Below are positions 13,250 to 25,029 of a stretch of DNA of 64,000 nt, in pieces. How positions within the stretch are numbered: the first letter of the stretch is position 1; the number at the start of each line of letters is the position of its first letter. The notes beneath the pieces were generated by a model. That model was given only the letters and a program-made list of their open reading frames with translations. It did no database searches and was not told where the DNA came from. Made by a program: the position numbers and the translations under genes. Source of the stretch: Phallus indusiatus (lineage: Eukaryota; Basidiomycota; Agaricomycetes; Phallales; Phallaceae); contig JAQFWX010000132.1 of assembly GCA_027605045.1 (NCBI GenBank), forward strand, positions 1 to 64,000, read 5' to 3'.

Positions 13250-15674
13250 ATGTCGTCCATCAACGCCGACCCCAGCAATTACGACCCATCTCAAATCAAG
13301 CATATGGTAAAAGCAATGGCCTTTAACAAGGCTGTTGCCTACTCCACTGACTTGTGGTTTTGTATCTGCGCGTTTTGGGGCATCCTCCTCGTCGTTCGTA
13401 TCACCAGCTCCCTTTTCTATTGCCTTCGCAGGAGAAGACTCTTGAGCGAAACCCCTCGTCCCATTTTTCACGCTTTTGTCAATATTTATCGCATCGTGTT
13501 CTATAGAACCACTTTGTCTATCACTCCATACTATCAATCAAGCATTGCCCAAGTTTCCATCATCTCGGGATATCTCCTAGCACTTCTTATATTACAATTC
13601 ATAGACTGTACGTTCATCTTCAATGGCTTCCACTATCAGAAACTGATTCTTTCCAAAACAAGGCCACAACCCATTCACTGGAGTAACCCTCGACATCCAC
13701 TACTGGTCAGTTCGCGCTGGCGTCATGGCCATGAATCAACTCTTTCTATTGCAAGCTCTCGTCGCGAAACACAATATCATCTTTGGTACTTATTTAGAAC
13801 TCTCCTAGACGTCTTTCAATAAACTAAATTATTATCTCCCAAGACATTGTCGGAATCTCATACGAAAAAGTCTGTTGATCCCTTGATTTGTTTTGCATTT
13901 TCATCTGCTTATTTAATTACTAATGGCTCCATTCAAACAGCGTCAGGTATTCCATCGTGTCCTTGGAAGAATAAGTGTGGCCCTCGTCTGGCTGCACGCT
14001 GGTAGTCACGTAAGCCCCAGTTCTTTTTCTATTTTTTGTCGCTACTGCTGACTTTCCATCAATAATACAAAAGATCGCAATGGGGTGAGTCGCTCCTTTT
14101 CCCCAATTGCATCCAATTTTAATGAGTTATCACTAGCCTCAAGACGTCCGGTTTGGCTTTGCAATGGCAAATCATGGGTATTTTAGCTGCCTCGGCTTAT
14201 ACTGCCATGTTTTTATCGTCTACCTATTCGTTCCGAAAACGACACTATGAGGTATTTCTGACACTGCATATGACCCTGGCTACGTAAGTATAGATGGTTC
14301 GACTCCACCAAAACTATATACTTAAACAGATTTTTAGCATAATCGTTATAGCAGTATATTTTCACGTCAACCATAGCACAAGGTACCTCGTTTTCGTATT
14401 ACCGTATACCGATGATGTCACTTCTTTTTACATGTTTCTAGTTTCAACGATACTGCTATGCTATTCTTTATTTTTTGGGTGGCAGACCGGAGCGTCCGCA
14501 CTTTCCGTCCTTATGTCTATAACTTTCTATCAGGCTGTCGCCGTAGGGTGAAACCCCCCGAAAAGGATACGATCCAACTGATCTCAGATTCTGTCATGTT
14601 AATCACCCTCCATAGGAGTGCAATATCCTGGAAAGCTGGTCAACATATGTATTTGCGTGTACCATCTCTCTCCCGCTTTCCCCTTGAAGCGCATCCTTTC
14701 TCCATTGCCTCAGTTAAAACTGAATGGTCGGCAAGGCTAAACAACAACGACCCCGATATATTACGGTTCATTATCCGTGCAAAAGATGGATTTACCAGGC
14801 GGTTATTGGATTCGATCACAATTGCAGGCGTGAAAGCGACGTCTGCAGTTCCTATGCCTATGCCCTTTACTCTTCTTGATGGACCTTATGGCTATCCTCC
14901 TAAAGTGGGAGCTTTCAAAAACGTTATACTTATAGCGGGTAAATCAAATATTAAAAATTCTGTTTAGGTATCCTGAAAAAAGTTTTTCTTTTCTTAAGGG
15001 GGAACCGGGATTTCCTTTACGTTACCGCTTTTCCAGCATATCGTCAGGTGAATCCGATTATCATCTGATCTGAAGCATCATTTTATGACCTTTTTGCCAG
15101 GGAATCGTCTAAACGAAGCTTGTGTCGTTCTGTGTCATTTTGCTGGATTGTTTCCCATATCGGTGCGTTAATTTTGTTTTTCCCCACACCAAGGGCGTTC
15201 GTTCTTTGATACATTCATCGCAGAGGAATTTAGTTGGGTTTCTTCCCAGCTTCTAGTAGCACTCAATGCGACTCCACACTCTGAGGCTCTTCAAATTGAG
15301 ATTAACTTGTTCGTTACACGTTCCCCCGATTCAAGTCACGAAAAGGGAACCTCTTATCATAATTATATTACTACGACGGGTCATCCGTTGTTGCCTCAAG
15401 AGTTCCTTGCACATGAATCTGTTACGCTCGAAATGGGAAAACCGGATATTAAACACTCGCTTCGTGAAAAGGTTGAGAATTGCGTTGGTTCGACAATCGT
15501 AGCTGGTGAGTAGTAGTAGGCTTGTTCCTATTTGTCTTTCGTTAAATGCTCGTAGTTTCTGGTCCCGCTTCGTTGGCAAATGATGTACGACACGCTTTGC
15601 GATTCGAGCTTGGCTCAAAGGTCCTCCGCAGTAAAGAGATTTATCTGCATGTTGAAACGTACTGTGTCGAATAG
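13250..15674 (+). CDS. Ferric reductase (FRE family), copy 1
   Basis: FRE proteins are plasma-membrane flavocytochromes that pass electrons from NADPH through FAD and two hemes to extracellular Fe3+ or Cu2+. The spliced frame has N-terminal helices, then the heme-bearing core with paired histidines (VFHRVLGRIS, LVWLHAGSH, FLTLHMTL, VYFHVNH), then the FAD-binding block HPFSIAS near 14690 with the upstream WKAGQHMYLRVP, then the NADPH-binding loop LDGPYGYPP and GGTGISFTLPL near 15000. It closes with VSGPASLANDVRHALRF and a stop at 15674. The usual Cys-Gly-Pro near the end reads Ser-Gly-Pro. There are about ten short introns. It lies convergent to copy 2, with 209 bp between the stops. No ATCWGATAA box was found in its immediate upstream region, unlike copies 2 and 3. 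Confidence 0.87.
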
Positions 15675-15883
15675 TTTGGAAGTATTTCATGTTCGCATAT
15701 GTATCATTGAAAGAAAAAACTATTTTATTGACAATCATACTTATTTAGATCATTCAACTGTTTCAAATAAACTGCATATATCGATAGAACCATAACACGG
15801 ACTCATCCAGAATTGGAAGTTTCTCCCATTCATCATAAACTTTCATCATCATTATTTAAGTTCTCTTCCTCGTTTTATTACGA

Positions 15884-18598
15884 TTACTAAAGACAAATGT
15901 GTAGTCAGATCTCGAACATGTATACAATAAGTTCTTACCGCTATTTCATACGCCTTCGTGTACAAATGAACTTCAGGCTGTCCCTTCAGTTTTGCTCCCG
16001 GAGTAATAACATTGAATCGAAGCGCCTTTCGCACGTCTTCAACCATGGTAGGCGGTCCTGCGACTTGAGTGGGAAAAAAAAACCTCAGGCAAACAATGAC
16101 AGAATTAGAACGTTATCAAAACACACCATTCACTGAAAGACTGGTTTGAACTAGAGATACTTTTTCCTCGAGCAGTTGTTTGATGTCCGGTCGTCCCAAA
16201 AGCGTCGCAATTGCACCTTTGCCGTCGCCTTTTTTAACATCAGTTGTTGCCGAAGTTTCTTTCACTTTAGATGACGACGACTCGGACTTCGAAGATGAGG
16301 ATGAGGATGACGACGCTGTCAGCGGTTTCAATATGCTCATCGGAATTTCTTCAATGTCAAAACCCTCTGTTTTGTCTGAGTCCGATGATTCAGAGTCTTT
16401 CGGTGTTTCTCCGCCCGCAGCCGCTGCGGTGAGAGCGGCTAGAGAAGTCACGGACGCTTTTTGAGCTGTGTTGTAGAGTTGGATTTTGATTTTTAGAGAT
16501 TCTGGTGCGTTTTCGAGGGTGTTTTGGAGGTTTTCGAGGATGTATGTCATTGTGTCTTGTTTGTGATCAATATGGTGAGTTACATAAAGTGATTTTTTAT
16601 CGTGATAACGTACTGATGTTTGGGGTTGATGTGACCCATATGAACGAAACAGAAGTACACGCCGATCGACCGTCTCTCACGGCCCTTATTAAAGTGATAA
16701 GTGTCATGGAAGTTTAGCGAAGTGGAAGATCATACCGGACAGTTTCTCGTAACACAGGTAATCCGAATGAAATCCCAGAACCACCTAATCGATACGAGAC
16801 AATCAGGCACGAGAAGAAGAAAAAAGAGTCTTAGATGACGGACCGACGATTATCACAATATCAGAGAAAGAACACAAATCCGGGGATGAACCATAAGGAC
16901 CGTCAATAAACGCTCTAAACATGAACTCTTTATTTTGTCCTTGGGCCTCCGTTATCGCACGATACAACCGCCTCGTAAAACCATTTCTAACCCTAATAAG
17001 AAAAACAAGCTCATTGAGCCCATTGTGTTTTTCTTTTTTCTCTTTTCCTTTTTTATCAGCTTTAGTTGCGGGAAGGGTTACAATCGTAAAAGGGTGAGCC
17101 TCGAACGGGAGAATGGACACTCTGGAAAGAGTTATATATGCGCTTTGACCGGCTTTCCACGACATTCTTTGGTGAATGCTGAGTTTTATTAGGTCTGAGG
17201 AAATGATTTCGGCTTTGTTGGCGGTCGTTGTCGGTGAGGATGGATCTCCTCGACTATTCCAGAGTATTCGTGATACGCGGAGTACCCTGTCGAATCCCCA
17301 AAAGACAATCGCGGGGATCAAGTAAACTGGATTACTGTGAAGGAAAATATGAATTTAAATATAGCCATGATGGTATTCAGGATTTAAAGACTTGCCCGTT
17401 TGATTTTTTGACGTGATAATATGTGGTGATGATGGCAATCCTATGTAAATATTGGTGAAGGTAAGTTTTCCGAAGAGCTGCAAGTTGCAACGAAGAAGTG
17501 AAAAAAATTCACAGGGACATAAACAAATGGATTATGAACACGATGTTGTAAAATCTCGCTCGCAGGGGTCTGATTAGGATGATAACGGAAACTATCCAAA
17601 CGGCTAATGCGACGTAACCCAATTTGAGCCATGCCGTTGATGATTCGTCGGGTGTTACTCTGGGTGAGAGACATTGTTAATTTTCTGTCATTATCTTTGA
17701 AAGCTGTGATTTACCCTAGATGTAACTAGCAGAAATAATTTATTAGATCTTTGACTAATTTGGGGTGAAGATTGGATATTGAAGGCTTACTCTTCCTCCG
17801 GTGTGTACTAAGAGAAGGATGAGACAAACTCTGGCGATAGCTCGATGGAATATATGTAACTGGAGAGTGTTTCTAAGAAACCCGAAGTGCGAAAGTATAA
17901 GTTGAGTGTTACCTTTTCGAAGCTGATACCCGTAATGACTATGAAAGCCAGGGGAGAAGAGATGTTATTCAGGAAAAATAATTGTCATATGAGGGAGAGA
18001 CGTACGAGATATCAAGTTATTCTTTCCGGCAAGAAGTACGAGAAGGGGCATTTGCGAAATTGCGATAATGCCTGCGCGATTGGCGTAAAATAGGGGGTCT
18101 ATTTTCAAGCCTGTATCTGAGTTATAACCTGCAATCAAAGTCAAGAAAAATTTTCGATTGTAATGGAAGGGAAGCCTTAGAAGAGAACGTACAATTAACA
18201 AACGTCCAGGTAAGAATCATAACTGTGTATGAAATGACAATGAAAGTCTCGACCCCGGTGACTCGAAAACTGGTGCCTATAGGCACCGTATAACGATGCA
18301 ACAGTATTGATATGGGTTCACGAGCAGCGGCCTCCAGTCTTCGCAAAAATCCCGCTTTCCTCTCCAAATAAGACGAGCCCTCGGAGTGGTGAGCCTTTTC
18401 AGGATCATTTTTGTTAACAATGATTTTTTTTCGGATCAACGCGAGGGCTTTTTTCCGTTGTATGAAAAGGACCAAAAGATTCGTGAGATGAAGCAGAGTT
18501 AAAAGTGCTAGAAAGCTGGCTATGGCCCACCATATTTGGTGAGGGTACGCTATATTTCGTGCGAGACGTGAAGCTTTGGTAGGACTGACTTTAGCCAT
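15884..18598 (-). CDS. Ferric reductase (FRE family), copy 2
   Basis: This has the same architecture as copy 1. The N-terminal helix (YPHQIWWAIASFLALLTLLH) is followed by DTGLKIDPLFYANRAG, the heme core (LHIFHRAIARV, LLLVHTGGR, NIVFIIHLFM), FAD motif HPFTIVT near 17085, NADPH loop GGSGISFGLP near 16770, and the terminal VAGPPTMVEDVRKALRF with Ala-Gly-Pro instead of Cys-Gly-Pro. A Ser/Asp-rich insertion of about 60 residues (around 16200–16400) interrupts the NADPH-binding half. I chose the ATG at 18598 (MAKVSP…) because it lines up with copy 3; an in-frame ATG at 18646 would add 16 residues. The last intron (15887–15938) sits directly before the stop codon. Three partial or full ATCWGATAA boxes lie upstream, so iron repression is likely. 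Confidence 0.87.
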
Positions 18599-18701
18599 CG
18601 TTAGGGAGAGACCTTCAATTGAAAAGGGGGCTGAATAGGACTTCATTTTATGACGGCGCCTCCTTTGACCCCTCTCTGGTTACAGCACATCCTAAAAAAT
18701 C

Positions 18702-18710
18702 TTATCAGAT
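18702..18710 (-). promoter_or_regulatory. Iron-responsive GATA-factor box (ATCWGATAA type)
   Basis: The + strand reads TTATCAGAT, the reverse complement of ATCTGATAA. This matches the consensus ATCWGATAA bound by fungal iron repressors of the Urbs1/SreA/Fep1 class. It lies about 105 bp upstream of the chosen start of ferric reductase copy 2 and is followed at once by a second, weaker half-site (TTATCAGG). Confidence 0.6.
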
Positions 18711-20235
18711 TATCAGGTAATATGATGACAATGCGGGTTTGTAGTTGTCCCTGTTTTATTAGATCGCGAGGCCAAGACTTTTTTAAAAGGTAAGCTAGTT
18801 CCATATTACGCTAATTGAAACGGCTGTTTGTCAGAACATTGCGAGGGACGGTGGCAAGACGGTGGACCTCATGGAACTGGTACCCTGGCTCCGACTGCAC
18901 ATCGCACACGCATAGTATCACTTCGTATCACTTGTGAGAGAGTTTCTTCAGATCAAAATTCTCACTTACTCTACGTCCAGAGTCGATGTCGAATAAAAAA
19001 TTTTCTGGATGGGGTCGGGAATTTAGGCGCTTCGGTGTTATCAGATAAGATCAATAAGAAAGATATTTATATTTTTAGCCGCAACAGGTCACGCCGCTCA
19101 CACGCGTGTGTGACGTAGTACGTACTCTCGGCCCGAACTCCAATCAGACCATGACCACCCGCTCTCCGAGTTAGAATTTATTTTTCGAAAGTAAAATATT
19201 CCAGTTTGTCTGTTTTGGGTTGGGTTACATTCGGAGGAATACCCATATCCTAACCGTGATTGTTTGTCTTCTTTAAAGGTATTTTTTTCCTACGCTCAAA
19301 ATCTCACATCAATGCTAGACTCAAGCTAGACTTCCTTTTTCCTGCATGCTGAGCGCTGCGAGTCGACCCGTGTCCCTCAGCTATGTCGCCTCCAGTTCGC
19401 GTGGTAGTTGGACATATCATGAGCTACTAAAACTCTCCTTAGTCCAAACTACATCTGTTGTTACTTATAATATCATAGTCAGTTCCGTTGAGAATTCATC
19501 TCTCCATGCGCCAGTTTTTTTTAACGTAGACGCGTTGACAACTCCCCTCATCCGTGGTCGCAGGTGATCTGATTTACCTCGAGCTCAGAGTTGGTGTTTG
19601 AGACGTCTTTGCACTTCACAAGGTCTCCGCCCGCCGTTTTCGTCACAATCATCCTCGCCACCCATCAACAAAAGCAACAACAAACATCATATTCAACATC
19701 CTTTGGTGCCCCATTTTTTCCTGGAAATTGAGCGCGTTTTCAGACACGTTCGCAATTTTGTCGAGTCATAGATAACCGAAATTGAACTCTGAAGAAAAAA
19801 GGCGTTCATTTCATTGCCAAGTTGGATCGCGTCAGCAGTTGCCTAATTACCGATAATGCTTTCCTATGGACCACTTGGACAAGAAAGGTTTCAATGAGTT
19901 CCCCTTGTTTTTATACTCTTTTGATGTGGTTAAGGCATAATTGGTTTCTCGAGTTATCTCCCTTATCTGTGCTCACGACCTTGCCTTGCTGGATATGACA
20001 TCTCCTGTCGACGGTCTCTGAGTCAAGGAACGCTGATTTGCTCCTAGTGATAATCATTTGGTAACCCGACTTTGGATGCTAAAAACGAGTACACCTATAT
20101 ATATTCTATCTAATGAAGCCCATGCTGATGATTTTCAAATTCATATAACAAATAAAATCTAAATTCCGGGTGCCGGTGAGCTTTTAACTCTCATTTCAAC
20201 TGACATGACCTTTCAATTTGATCGTTGCCCAGTGC
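18711..20235. other. Intergenic region between ferric reductases 2 and 3
   Basis: This holds the copy 2 promoter with its GATA boxes (listed separately) and the 3' flank of copy 3. Short open frames (18828–19118, 19346–19567 on +) show no domain, and I could not connect them into a gene. Confidence 0.45.
19038..19048. promoter_or_regulatory. Palindromic iron-responsive GATA box
   Basis: TTATCAGATAA contains ATCAGATAA on the + strand and ATCTGATAA on the − strand, so it matches the ATCWGATAA consensus in both directions. It is about 440 bp upstream of ferric reductase copy 2. Confidence 0.65.
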
Positions 20236-22736
20236 TCACTAGAAAAAGCATCAAACAAATTGGCGTTATTGGCTTGATCATGAAAATGAAAATCCTTCTT
20301 ACGGCAATTTCGTATGGCTCAGTATGCAGGTAAACCCTCGGATATCCTTTCAGCGTCGCCTTCGGAGTGATGTGCTTGAACCGGAGGGCCCTGCGCACAT
20401 CTTCGACCATGCTAGGAGGACCAGCCACTATTTATTTTTTTTAATAAACTAGTAAATATTTTTTTCCTAGTCATTAATTTAGCCATGACGTACCATTTAC
20501 TGAAACAGCACTATCTGCGCAAGATATCTCCTCTTCAAGCAGCGATTGAATATTTGGTCTTCCACGAGTAAGCGCGATTCGGTCAGCCTCTGACCCCGTT
20601 GGACTGGACACCTTCTCTACATCAGCTGAATAAGCCATTTTCTTCGCGTCGTCTTTTTCTTTGTCGGACACTTCGTTCAACGACGCGACAGAGGACGTTT
20701 CACGAGTCGCGTAAAGGCGTATACGGATTCGCAATGAAGGCGGCGCGTGCTGTATCACCTCATTCAAGGAATCGAGGACCCATCCGTGATTACCCTCGAC
20801 ATCTGTTGATGATATACGAATTAACTAACTGACTACGCCTCGCATTTTAGATGAAATGCGTACTGAGCTCTGCGGTGGCTACCGCCCAAACTAACAAAAC
20901 TGAAACGCATGCCGACTGATTGTTTTCCACTTTTCTGGAGATGTGATGATGGTGAGTACCTCAAATAATGTAACGTTAAGTTCGCTCACCTCGCAATATT
21001 ATGCAACAGAGGCAATCCGAAGGAAATGCCAGATCCACCTGATCATCAAGATGAACACCAGGTGAGCGAGAAAAAATAAACGTGGCAGGACAAACCCGTA
21101 ATAATAATAACTTCCGAAAATGCCGTCAAGTCGGACGGAGAGCCATATGGTCCGTCGATAAACGCGTTGAGCTGGAGTTCCTTGTTCCGTTCTTGCGCGA
21201 TAGCGATAGCTTGGTACAAACGTTTCGTAAAGCCGTTTCGGACTTTAACGAGAAAAACGAGCTCGCTCGGCACGCCGGTCTCAGTTGTGGGAATAGTGGC
21301 AATCGTGAATGGGTGGCTTTCGAATGGTAACCATGATATTGTTGGAATGGTGATGTACGCGCTTTGACCCGCTTTCCAAAACATATTTTGATGGATGCTC
21401 AGTTTGATCATGTCAGAAGATATGACTTCGGCTTTGATTGGACTCGGATGAATGCCCCTGTTGTTCCAGATGATTCGCGCGATTCGGAGAACTCTGTCCA
21501 ATGCCCAGAAAACGTAGGCTGGAATCAGATAATTTTGATATCTGCCAATTTTTTTCGTGAGTTTCCACTCTTATTTTATTAAAGAGAGAAAAAACTAGCT
21601 TACCCTCCTGCACCCATAATGTGGTAGTATAAACCTATGAGAATTATCCTGCCAGTCATTTAGCCCATTGATCCAAGTATGCCGCTGAACATTGAGAAAA
21701 AAACATACAATGAAAACACGATGTGCACGGATACAAATATGTTGTAGAATCGCGTTCGCAGGGGCTTGATGAACATGACCACGAGAATTACCCATGCCGC
21801 GAAGGCTGCAATTCCCATTCGTAACCACCCGTTGGTAATGACGTCGCCGCCCGTCAATCTAAGTGAAAAAATCATTAATACCTTTTCATCAAGTAGGCAC
21901 TGAGCTATTACCCTAGGCTAATCTAAACGCGGCAGGATCTGCATTAGTTTTTTCGGCCAATTTTGGAACTCGAAAGGACGTACTCTTCCACATGCATGGA
22001 TCAAAATAAGGACGACGGAAAATCTAGCTATGGCTCGGTGAAGTATATGCAACTATATTAAATCAAACAGATCAGGACTTTTATTGATCATGGACAGTGA
22101 TGTCGAAACAGATAAACCTTTTCGAAGCTTATCCCGGTGATAACTTTGGTCAAAATGGAACCAAATCAATTAGCGAACAGCAACATAAAACAGGGAAAAC
22201 CTACGAGACAGGAGATTGTTTTTTCCGGAAAGGAGAACAATCAATGGGATGTGTGAGGCGACTATGTTACCAGCTCGATCCGCATAATAATTTGGATCGA
22301 TTTTCAAACCCGTATCGCTATCATATGCTATTGCGGCGTGAGTGATAGAATTGAATTGGTGAGAATGGAAAGTCATGAACTGACAGTTTACGAAGGTCCA
22401 GGTGAGAACGACGATGATATATCCAGTGACGACGCTGATTTCAGCCCAGTTCAATCGATTGTTGTTGCCCAGAGGAACGGTGTATCGGTAGAGCAGAATG
22501 GACACTGTCTCTTGAATGGCAGAAGGTAGACGTCTTAAGGAAATTTTATTCGTGCTGATATCAGTTGTCTGTTCGGGATCTGTTCTCGCGGATTTATGGT
22601 TGCGGGAGAACAGGAGAGTGGTGAAATGGTATAAAGATACGAGGGCGATGAAGGAGGCTAAAAACCACCAGACTTGATTGGGGTAGGACGTATCCCTTGC
22701 GTTACTCAAGATACTATTGGGGTCGTTGCTTGGCAT
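20236..22736 (-). CDS. Ferric reductase (FRE family), copy 3
   Basis: This paralogue has the same gene order and splice layout as copy 2. Visible blocks are the N-terminal helix QVWWFLASFIALVSLYHF, DTGLKIDPNYYADRAG, the heme core (LHILHRAIARF, LILIHACGR, NIFVSVHIVFSLYVF), the FAD motif HPFTIAT near 21305, FIDGPYGSPSD near 21140, and VAGPPSMVEDVRRALRF at the end. The start at 22736 (MPSNDPNS…) aligns with copy 2; an in-frame ATG at 22862 would add a hydrophobic leader of 42 residues. As in copy 2, the last intron (20239–20302) ends directly at the stop codon. Two palindromic GATA boxes lie 590–660 bp upstream. The three copies suggest tandem expansion followed by an inversion of copy 1. Confidence 0.87.
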
Positions 22737-23327
22737 GGCAAGGTTCGAAGAATTACGCGAGAAAAAGGGGAAAGATGGGGTGAAGAAAAAAAAAGAGTAT
22801 ACAAAAAACAAACGACTTAATAAATGGAGAGCCAGTTGCCAGTACAACTGCTGCGCATTCATCTCGTTCTATTAAAATGGTTCGGATGAGTTGTCTACTA
22901 GCCTTACACCGGGTGATTTTAAAACGGGCTTCTTTTTGACTACTACGCTAAAAAGAGCTTTTTTTTTCACACAGAGACGATCACGTTAGGTCTTGTTTTT
23001 TTTTAAAAATCAAAAATAAAACGTGCTGTCCGATCCGACCATCTTGTTCCCGTTGCCTGATATAAACATTCTGTCAGAACAGGTGAGGCGTTCCCCCAGT
23101 TGAAAAAGTAAGGAAGGTTGTGCGCCAAGATGAGGTGACAGGTTCTGTAGCACAAGGAAATGCGCAGTCTCTTAAATACCAATTTAATAAAATGATATTG
23201 AATTGAAGAAGAATTCCGCCTCACCATATCATATCTTGTTTATAAAGTTCTTCTTCGGACTGAATTCGAAATCGAACGCCTGCAGGGCTGACCTTACAGC
23301 CGAGAATATTGAGCGCTTGATAGTTTT

Positions 23328-23338
23328 TTATCTGATAA
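23328..23338. promoter_or_regulatory. Palindromic iron-responsive GATA box
   Basis: TTATCTGATAA matches ATCWGATAA on both strands and is followed by a further GATAAG at 23343. It lies about 600 bp upstream of ferric reductase copy 3. Confidence 0.6.
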
Positions 23339-23381
23339 GATTGATAAGATGAGGCAGCTGATCCCTTTTCGGCTACTTTTT

Positions 23382-23392
23382 TTATCAGATAA
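23382..23392. promoter_or_regulatory. Palindromic iron-responsive GATA box
   Basis: TTATCAGATAA is identical to the 11-mer at 19038–19048. It lies 43 bp beyond the box at 23328–23338, so the ferric reductase copy 3 promoter carries a closely spaced pair. Confidence 0.65.
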
Positions 23393-24022
23393 GCCCGATA
23401 AACGCAAGTGGAACGAGGGCGATATGCGATAATGATCTGTTGTTATCTGTTTTTAGAAGAAAGAACGAGGCGCCTTTAGTAATTTTGAATGGGGCATGCT
23501 TCGTTTACCATGTGGTCTGTTGATCTAAATTCAATTCAAATTGCAGTATATTGTCACGATACGTGCTCTGGTTCTTTCTTGCTTTTCTAATTTTTAGAAT
23601 ATATGAAATCGATCATAAATTGTGCCACATTTTAATGTCCATGAATTGCTATTAAACCAGTAAAGACTGTACAGGTACAGAACAAGCCAGGGGACAAGCA
23701 ACTAGCTCGATTTTTTCGTAACTCATTGTGAGAGTGCATGCAGGATGGCTATCTCCTCCCAGACACGTCATTTGACCATAGAAGTCTACATCACAAGCGC
23801 GAAAGGGAAAATCCAGCGAGGGAATTTTTGTCCATGTAGATGTGATAGTCTCCCATTACGGGAATTAAGGGCAGTCACCACCGATCCCCGAGTTATCCGA
23901 GTATACATACGTATACATATGATGACAGAGTCGAGTGGTACCTGCCGGATCGATTTGATAAAAAAGAAAAGAAATAATTTATAAAGGCCCATATGGTATC
24001 ATTGAAAACAGGGGGTGAAGCC

Positions 24023-25029
24023 TTATCTCCTGACATAATACTGCTGCGGTTTCCAAGGCATCTCTTGAAGCGGTTCGACAGAGTCATATGAGCCAGAGGC
24101 ATCGTCATTCAAGGGAATGGTAAGCCCGGAAACCATATAGATGCATACGACGATGAATTCCATGATCAAAGTCATGACCAGATAGATCTGCCATTTGCCG
24201 TGGGTTGTTGAGAATTCCGAGTTTGGGGGGTTGAAAGCGCTCAGCATGGAGTAGGCGACTCGCACAGCGAGGAAGGGTAAGGCGATAGAGATATTACGCA
24301 GGAACTAGTTATGAACACCGTTTAGTATGAATGTCCCCATGGTGAAAATGGCGCTGAAGGCAAACTTACTTTACGGTGAACAGGTGGCAGCTCGCTTTTC
24401 ACAGTCCACAACAGCACATGAATGCCAAAAATGGCGATATAACCGCCCAAGAAAAGGGCAGTACCGATCTTGGAAAGATTGTGACCGGAGTTCATTTTGG
24501 AAGCAGAATTGCCTGGTGCTTGGTCTATTCCTCCAAGGACAGCGAAGATGATACCAACAACGATTAGTACCCGAACTAAATGTAAGATTCGAGAAAGGTT
24601 TGGTAAAGCTCTGTCAGATCTATTTGACGTTGCCGATGACACAGTAAGTACATGACGTGATGAAGACTGAATAGCGAATTAGCGCTGCTTACAATTGAGT
24701 TACGAAGGCATGTGTGGCTAGAAGTAGAGGGCTGAGGCCAAGGGCTTGCAGGATTCCAGCTGCCGTAAGTATGCCTGACGATGGGTTTGATTCTTCCTCC
24801 GATACTATGGTCAAAATAGCACCCAAAGACCGTACTATAGATCACGACATGTTAGCTGAGAGAACACTGGCAGAACAAAAGAGAGCTTACTTATAGCGAA
24901 GCCTAGGAGAAGAACCCAACCACCCTTTCGACTGAACCCATATCGTAATGTCACAAAGAATGAAACTAGTGCGAGTGGGATATACGCAATTATCTCAACA
25001 ATAGCAAGCTTTCCAAAGGCGTCTAGCAT
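24023..25029 (-). CDS. DUF7702-like seven-helix membrane protein, copy A
   Basis: Four exons join in phase from MLDAFGKLAIVEIIAYIPLA (start 25029) to the stop at 24023. They give about seven hydrophobic segments: IVEIIAYIPLALVSFFVTL; SLGAILTIVSEEESN preceding ILQALGLSPLLLATHAFV; LVRVLIVVGIIFAVLGG; LFLGGYIAIFGIHVLLW; ISIALPFLAVRVAYSML; and YLVMTLIMEFIVVCIYMV. The order of segments, the RYGFSRKGGW turn after helix 1, and the GNSASKMNSG loop match the fungal family I know as DUF7702, whose function is unknown. The tail differs from copy B, adding about 30 residues ending QQYYVRR. The gene is head to head with copy B, whose spliced protein aligns over the full length. Confidence 0.75.

Larger units (their letters stand above)
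22737..24022. other. Intergenic, promoter of ferric reductase 3
   Basis: Apart from the two GATA boxes listed separately, I see only short open frames without domains (for example 23003–23227 on − and 23745–23984 on +). Confidence 0.4.
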
